Assembly (NCBI GenBank): GCA_030263395.1
Contig: SZOW01000008.1
Coordinates: forward strand, 73,709-137,708
Direction: 5' to 3'
From: QUBU01 sp014337915
GTDB lineage: Bacteria > Pseudomonadota > Gammaproteobacteria > Steroidobacterales > GCA-2729495
Length of the DNA: 64,000 nt
In this document: positions 59,165 to 64,000 of the stretch, piece by piece
Layout of the letters: every line of letters starts with the position of its first letter
How positions within the stretch are numbered: position 1 is the first letter of the stretch
Notes under the pieces: generated by a model
What the model was told of the DNA's origin: nothing
Databases searched by the model: none
What the model saw: the letters and a program-made list of their open reading frames with translations, nothing else
Program-made: the position numbers and the translations under genes

Positions 59165-61477
59165 ATGCCAGGGTTGACGGCGGGAAGCACCGTGGCCGGG
59201 CGGTTCCGGCTGCTGCGCCTGCCCGGCAGCGGCAGCCACTCCATGGTCTGGGCAGCCAAGGACGGGCAGGCGGCCCGGCCGGTGGCACTGAAGATCGCCA
59301 CCAAAGACGCATCGGCCGCGTCGCTGCTGCGTGCCGGATTCGAGCAGGCGCGCGCGCTCGTCCACCCGGGCATCCTGCGGCCGCTGGAGTTCATCGAGGG
59401 ACCGCCGGCCTGCGTGGTCATGCCCTGCGTCGAGGGCGGAGACCTCGGCCAGCTGCGCGGCGCGGGCTGGCGCGTCGTGCTGGCCGCGCTGCTGGATGTG
59501 GCCGATGCGCTCGATCACGCTCACCGCCAGGGCATCGTGCACCGCGACCTGAAGCCGGCGAATGTGCTGCGCGAAGCGGATGGCCGCTGGCTCATCAGCG
59601 ACTTTGGCACTGCAGCCTGGGACAGCGGCGGCACGCTGCCGGCGATGAGTCCGCAGCAGCTGGATGGCGCGCCACCAGCCGTGAGTGATGACGTGTATGG
59701 CCTGGGAGCGCTCGCCTTTGAACTGCTGGTGGGCGTGCCGCTGTTCTACCCCGACACGAGTGTCGTGCGCATCCGCGGCGAGCGGCCGGCAATCCCGGCA
59801 ACTGACCTCAGCGGCGCGGCCCTGCCGCCGGCGTTGCGCAACCTGCTGGCCGCGACCCTCGACAAGGATCCGGCACGCCGGCCCGCGAGTGCCGCGGCAT
59901 GGCGCGCGGCGCTGGCCGGGATACTTGCGGATACTCCGGCCGATGCTCTGGCCGATGCTCTGGCCGATGCTCCGGCCGCCGGCGAGAGCATCCTGGCGGT
60001 GGCGCGTCGCGCCACGGAGCAGGCACCGGCAGCGGCGCCGCCCGCGCGTCGCCACGGCCTGCCGGCGGTGGCGGTCTACGGTGGCCTGGCATTGCTGCTG
60101 GTGGTGGCGGTGCTGGTCATTGGCTTCCTGCCGGACTGGATGCGTGGTCGCCAGCCGCTGGTGACGGCCGCGGCACCGCCCGAGCCGGCCATCGTGTCGC
60201 CGCCGGCGGCACCGGCCGCTGCCGATGCTACGGCGGCGCCAGTGGCGGTCGCTGAGGTCGACGCCGCGCTGGGCGAGTTCCTGCGCCTCGACGACGACCT
60301 GAAGAAGGCTGGCGCCGATCGCTGGGGCGGCTCCGACTGGAGCGCCTTGCGCAGCCAGGCCCAGGCCGCCGACAGCGCCTATCGCGATCGCGACCTGGCG
60401 GCGGCGCTGGCAGGCTATCGGTCGGCCACGACACTGGGCCGCGGACTGCTGGCGAGCGCGCCGCAGCGACTGGCGACGGCGCTGGCCGCGGGCGAGGCGG
60501 CGCTGCTCGCCGGGAGCCAGGCCGAGGCCACCGCGGGATTCACGACGGCGCTGGCCCTGGCACCGGACAATGCCGCCGCCCGCCGCGGGCTGGCGCGCGC
60601 CGCCAGGCTCGACCAGCTGCTGGCGCTGATGTCGCGCGCGCAGGTGGCGGAGTCGGCCGGGCAGCGGGCGCAGGCACTCGACCTGTATCGCCAGGCAGCC
60701 ACGCTCGATCCAGCCTGGGCGCCAGCCGGTGCCGGGGTGGCGCGGCTGTCGCAGGCCGTGGCACGGGACAACTACGAGACGCAGATGGCGCGCGGCCTGG
60801 CCGAGCAGTCCGCGGGTCGCAGCGCCGCGGCGCGGGCCGCATTCACGGCAGCGTTGCAGGCGCGCCCCGGCGACGCCACAGCACAGGCGGCGCTGGCGCA
60901 GCTCGATGCGGACAGCAAGCTCGCCCAGCTGGCGGCACAGCAGGCCGAGGCCCGCGGCTTCGCGCAGGCGGAGCGCTGGGCCGACGCTGTCCAGCGCTAC
61001 GAGGCCATGCTCGGCGTCGATCCGAACCTCGTCGCCGCCCGCGAAGGCCGCGAGCAGGCGCGCGCCAGGCTCGACCTCGACACGCGCCTGCGCGCGGCGA
61101 TCGGCAACACCGACCACTTCAACGACGACGCCGTGCTCGCCGCCGCACGCGAGCTGCTCGCCGACGCCCGCGCGACGCTGACGGCCACGGTGCAGCCGGC
61201 CCCGGTGCTCGCCGGGCAGGTCGCCGAGCTCGAGCGCCTGGTCCGCGTCGGCGCGATCCCGGTGCCGGTGCTGCTGGAGTCCGACAATCTCACCGAGGTG
61301 ACCATCTTCAAGGTGGGGCGCCTCGGCGCCTTCAATTCGCGGATCCTGGAACTGCGCCCGGGCACCTACACGGCGGTGGGTGCGCGCCCCGGCTACCGCG
61401 ACGTGCGCCGCAGTTTCCGCGTGGCACCGGGCGGCGGGCAGGCGGCCGTCGTGGTGCGCTGCGAGGACGCCATCTGA
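59165..61477 (+). CDS. Membrane Ser/Thr protein kinase with TPR domain
   Basis: 770 residues. Kinase domain about 10-270: GSGSHSMVW loop, VALK with K43, H126-RDLKPAN, D146-FG. One membrane helix (GGLALLLVVAVLVIGF, about 303-320), then TPR repeats (about 380-620) and a PEGA-like end (RPGTYTAVGARPGY). All catalytic residues are present. A short 12-bp in-frame repeat encoding ADAL lies at 59942-59977. The next gene overlaps its stop. Confidence 0.92.
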   Translation: MPGLTAGSTVAGRFRLLRLPGSGSHSMVWAAKDGQAARPVALKIATKDASAASLLRAGFEQARALVHPGILRPLEFIEGPPACVVMPCVEGGDLGQLRGAGWRVVLAALLDVADALDHAHRQGIVHRDLKPANVLREADGRWLISDFGTAAWDSGGTLPAMSPQQLDGAPPAVSDDVYGLGALAFELLVGVPLFYPDTSVVRIRGERPAIPATDLSGAALPPALRNLLAATLDKDPARRPASAAAWRAALAGILADTPADALADALADAPAAGESILAVARRATEQAPAAAPPARRHGLPAVAVYGGLALLLVVAVLVIGFLPDWMRGRQPLVTAAAPPEPAIVSPPAAPAAADATAAPVAVAEVDAALGEFLRLDDDLKKAGADRWGGSDWSALRSQAQAADSAYRDRDLAAALAGYRSATTLGRGLLASAPQRLATALAAGEAALLAGSQAEATAGFTTALALAPDNAAARRGLARAARLDQLLALMSRAQVAESAGQRAQALDLYRQAATLDPAWAPAGAGVARLSQAVARDNYETQMARGLAEQSAGRSAAARAAFTAALQARPGDATAQAALAQLDADSKLAQLAAQQAEARGFAQAERWADAVQRYEAMLGVDPNLVAAREGREQARARLDLDTRLRAAIGNTDHFNDDAVLAAARELLADARATLTATVQPAPVLAGQVAELERLVRVGAIPVPVLLESDNLTEVTIFKVGRLGAFNSRILELRPGTYTAVGARPGYRDVRRSFRVAPGGGQAAVVVRCEDAI

Positions 61478-63879
61478 ACCGCGCGCTGGTCATCGGTTCT
61501 CCCGCCGGTACGCGGCGGCTGACGGCCGCCGAGCTGCCGATCCGCATCGGCAGCGGTACTGTGGCCGATATCCGTGTTCCCGGTCCGGTCAGTGGCGAGG
61601 TACTGGGCCTGATCGGCTGCCTCGACGATCGCCCGTTCCTGCAGGCCACCGTGACCGCTGACGCTGGGCGCATGGCGCTGGCCGTCAACGGTGCAACGGC
61701 GAGTGCCACGCGCTGGCTGGAGGATGGCGATGTCATCACCGCCGGCGCGCTGCGCGTCGAATGCCATTTCGATGCCGAGGCGCTGCGTTTCTCGGTGGCC
61801 TACACCGACACTGAGTACGCGACGCTGCCGCCGGTGGCGGCCGCGCCAGCCACGGCGGCTCCAGCCATCACCGCGCAGCGCATGCGGACCCCGGCCCCGG
61901 CGCCGCGCCGGCGCCGGCCCTGGTGGCTGTATGCGAGCCTGGCACTGCTCGGCCTGCTGGCGCTGGAGCTCTTCACGGCGCGTGCCGTCGGCATCCAGGT
62001 GGTACCGGCACAGGCGCGCCTGTCCCTGCAGGGCAGCTGGCTGGCGCTGAAGCTCGGCAAGCGCTACCTGCTGCATCCGGGCAGCTACCAGCTGGAGATG
62101 ACGGCGGAGGGTTACGAACCGCTGACGGCCCCGCTCGTGGTGGGTGAGGCGCGCAGCCAGGAATTCCAGTTCCGGCTGGAGCCACTGCCCGGCCGGCTGG
62201 TGCTGTCCTCCGCACCCGGCGGACAGCTGCAGCTCAGCGTGGACGGCCAGCCGCTGCAGCCTGCTGCCGACGGCAGCTATGCGGTGGCCGCCGGCAGCCA
62301 CCGCCTGCGCGTGCTCGCGCCGCGCTACCAGCCCTACGAGGCCACTGTCGAGGTCACCGGCCGCGGCGAGCGCCAGGAGGTTCCGCTGGCGCTGGTGCCC
62401 GACTGGGCCGATGTCAGCATCAGCAGCGAGCCGCCCGGCGCGCGCATCAGTGTCGGCGGCGAGGCGCTCGGTGCCACGCCCGCAACGGTACCGGTTGGCA
62501 GCGGCCAGAAGGAGATCGAACTGCGGCTCGAGGGCTACAAGCCCTGGCGCCAGACGCTGGCGGTGACCGCCGGGCAGCAGCTGGTGCTGCCGCCGGTGAA
62601 GCTGCAGGAGGTCGATGGCCTGCTGGAGGTGGCAAGCCAGCCGCCAGGCGCCGCGGTCAGCATCGATGGCCGCTATCGTGGCGTGACCCCGCTGGAAACC
62701 GAGATCGCCCCCGGGCGGCCACACCAGGTGCTGGTGGCCAAGCCCGGTTACGACACGGCATCACGCAGCATCAGCATCGAGCGTCGCGGTTCGGCGTCGC
62801 TGCGGCTGGAACTGGTGGCCCGCGTCGGGCCGGTGCGCGTGCAGAGCGACCCGCCGGGCGCCGAGGTCTTCGTCGATGGGGCCTCGCGTGGCCCTGCCGG
62901 ACAGGAACTGATGCTGCTCGCGGTACCCCACCGGATCGAAGTGCGCAAGGCAGGCTACGCCAGCTTCACCACCGAGGTGACGCCGCGGCCGGGCATGCCG
63001 CAGCTGGTGCAGGCCCGGTTGCTGACGCCGCAGCAGGCCGCGATCGCGGCAGTGCCGAAGACGCTGGCCACGAAGCAGGGCCAGGAGCTGCGCCTGGTCG
63101 GTCCCGGCGAATTCGAGACCGGCGCGCCGCGCCGCGAGCAGGGCCGGCGGCCGAACGAGACCGAGCGTCGGATCCGCATCAGCCGCGCGTTCTACATCGG
63201 GCTGCGCGAGGTGACCAACCGCGAGTACCGCGAGTTCCGGCCGAGCCACACCTCCGGTGCCGAGAAGTACAAGCAGCTGGCGGGCAGCGATCACCCGGTG
63301 GTGATGCTCGGCTGGGAGGATGCGGCGAGCTACTGCAACTGGCTCAGCGACCGCGAGGGCCTGCCGCCGGCTTACGTGCTGCGCGATGGCGCGCTGCGCC
63401 TGGCGGCGCCCGCGACCCGCGGCTACCGCCTGCCGACCGAAGCGGAGTGGGAGTGGGCGAGCCGCTACAATGGCGGCGCTGGCGAGCGCCGCTATCCCTG
63501 GGGAGACCAGATGCCGCCCGAGCCCGATTCCGGCAACTTCGCCGACCAGTCCGCCAGGGGCTTCGTCGCCAACGTGCTCAGCGACTACAACGATGGTTAC
63601 CCGGTGACCGCACCCGTCGGCAGGTTCCGGCCGAGCCCGCTCGGGATCTTCGACCTCGGCGGCAACGTCGCGGAGTGGATGAACGACCGCTATACCGTGT
63701 ACGGCGCGGGCGCTGACGTGCTGGTCGACCCGCAGGGACCCGACACCGGGCAGTACCATGTGATCCGCGGCTCGAGCTGGCGCCAGGCGAGCATCAGCGA
63801 ACTGCGCTTCGCCTTTCGTGACTTCGGCGACCAGGGCCGGCTGGATGTCGGCTTCCGTCTCGCTCGCAACGCCGACTGA
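61474..63879 (+). CDS. FHA-PEGA-FGE/sulfatase fusion protein
   Basis: 801 residues if it starts at CTG 61474, where CTGA overlaps the kinase stop and GAGGA sits at 61463-61467 with 6-base spacing. The first standard start, GTG 61561, would remove RALVIGSPAGTRRLTAAELP, the opening strands of the FHA-like domain (about 2-105). Then a membrane helix (about 150-168), PEGA repeats (ISSEPPGARISVGG, VASQPPGAAVSIDG, VQSDPPGAEVFVDG) and a formylglycine-generating/sulfatase-modifying domain (RLPTEAEWEWASR, GGNVAEWMNDRY, GFRLAR). The FHA part likely binds phosphothreonine made by the kinase. Confidence 0.87.
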   Translation: MNRALVIGSPAGTRRLTAAELPIRIGSGTVADIRVPGPVSGEVLGLIGCLDDRPFLQATVTADAGRMALAVNGATASATRWLEDGDVITAGALRVECHFDAEALRFSVAYTDTEYATLPPVAAAPATAAPAITAQRMRTPAPAPRRRRPWWLYASLALLGLLALELFTARAVGIQVVPAQARLSLQGSWLALKLGKRYLLHPGSYQLEMTAEGYEPLTAPLVVGEARSQEFQFRLEPLPGRLVLSSAPGGQLQLSVDGQPLQPAADGSYAVAAGSHRLRVLAPRYQPYEATVEVTGRGERQEVPLALVPDWADVSISSEPPGARISVGGEALGATPATVPVGSGQKEIELRLEGYKPWRQTLAVTAGQQLVLPPVKLQEVDGLLEVASQPPGAAVSIDGRYRGVTPLETEIAPGRPHQVLVAKPGYDTASRSISIERRGSASLRLELVARVGPVRVQSDPPGAEVFVDGASRGPAGQELMLLAVPHRIEVRKAGYASFTTEVTPRPGMPQLVQARLLTPQQAAIAAVPKTLATKQGQELRLVGPGEFETGAPRREQGRRPNETERRIRISRAFYIGLREVTNREYREFRPSHTSGAEKYKQLAGSDHPVVMLGWEDAASYCNWLSDREGLPPAYVLRDGALRLAAPATRGYRLPTEAEWEWASRYNGGAGERRYPWGDQMPPEPDSGNFADQSARGFVANVLSDYNDGYPVTAPVGRFRPSPLGIFDLGGNVAEWMNDRYTVYGAGADVLVDPQGPDTGQYHVIRGSSWRQASISELRFAFRDFGDQGRLDVGFRLARNAD

Positions 63880-63908
63880 TCGTGCCGGGACAGGCCGGGG
63901 GATTGCCG

Positions 63909-64000
63909 ATGCAGGTATTCAAGGTGGGACTGGTGATGGCGGCCGGGCTGGGTTCCACCTGGGCGGCGCGCCAGGTGACCGATGCCTGGCTGGGCCCGCC
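63909..64000 (+). CDS. Start of an exported protein, cut by the window edge
   Basis: Only about 30 residues are present: MQVFKVGLVMAAGLGSTWA..., a signal-like segment, with GGGGGA at 63896-63901 before the ATG. It lies 29 bases after the FGE gene and probably continues the kinase operon. Confidence 0.6.
   Translation, partial: MQVFKVGLVMAAGLGSTWAARQVTDAWLGP

Noticed and set aside
56900..61117. A 1405-codon open frame on the minus strand
   Set aside because: Antisense of the lipoprotein/kinase operon; high GC keeps the frame open, and the translation is Arg/Ala/His-rich with no domains.

Overview
The window is uniformly GC-rich, with dense, short-spaced genes. The gene families present (a Grx4 fusion protein beside iscA and erpA, ccoI-ccoS, ldtD beside a DUF882 gene, purU) suggest a gammaproteobacterium, perhaps of the Xanthomonadales/Nevskiales/Steroidobacteraceae type. 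That placement is inference from gene content; no rRNA or tRNA gene was seen.

Layout. 1-4.2 kb: start of a flavin amine oxidase gene, then two paralogous PD40 beta-propeller proteins flanking a Rieske oxygenase, with a strong terminator after the first. 4.2-8.7 kb: murein genes (DUF882 peptidase and YcbB-type L,D-transpeptidase, divergent) and two lipoproteins. 8.7-11.1 kb: Fe-S assembly genes (Grx/IscA-like/rhodanese fusion, an A-type carrier, erpA) interleaved with a MarR-type regulator that carries a six-cysteine C-terminus. 12.2-15.6 kb: an accessory patch with a decayed hsdR, a Fic protein, an IS91-type remnant, a PIN toxin/Phd antitoxin pair and a small coiled-coil membrane protein. 15.9-21.4 kb: MFS transporter and a flavocytochrome ending in two CxxCH motifs, divergent from an orphan molybdopterin hydroxylase subunit. 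21.4-26.4 kb: ccoS, ccoI and a TonB-dependent receptor. 27.5-34.7 kb: a co-directional block of cysteine hydrolase, CE4 deacetylase-like protein, two tandem bicupins, MFS transporter, second Rieske oxygenase and EAL protein, resembling an uncharacterised catabolic cluster.

34.8-48 kb is mostly housekeeping: secreted SDR, GNAT, beta-propeller, DAHP synthase, PurU (with a perfect 41-bp inverted repeat between the last two), a glutamine-synthetase-like ligase, acyl-CoA dehydrogenase, a PLP enzyme, Hsp20 behind a near-consensus sigma-32 promoter, and an eight-haem cytochrome fused to HEAT and TPR repeats. 48-51.5 kb holds the most striking locus: a single protein joining a class II HMG-CoA reductase to a mevalonate kinase, overlapping idi by four bases, with sodB next downstream. 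51.6-56.7 kb: S46 peptidase, FadD, enoyl-CoA hydratase and MaoC-like hydratase. 56.9-64 kb: a co-directional set of a collagen-like repeat lipoprotein, a second lipoprotein, a membrane Ser/Thr kinase with TPRs and an FHA-PEGA-FGE/sulfatase protein that probably starts at CTG. This looks like an envelope signalling module and continues past the window.
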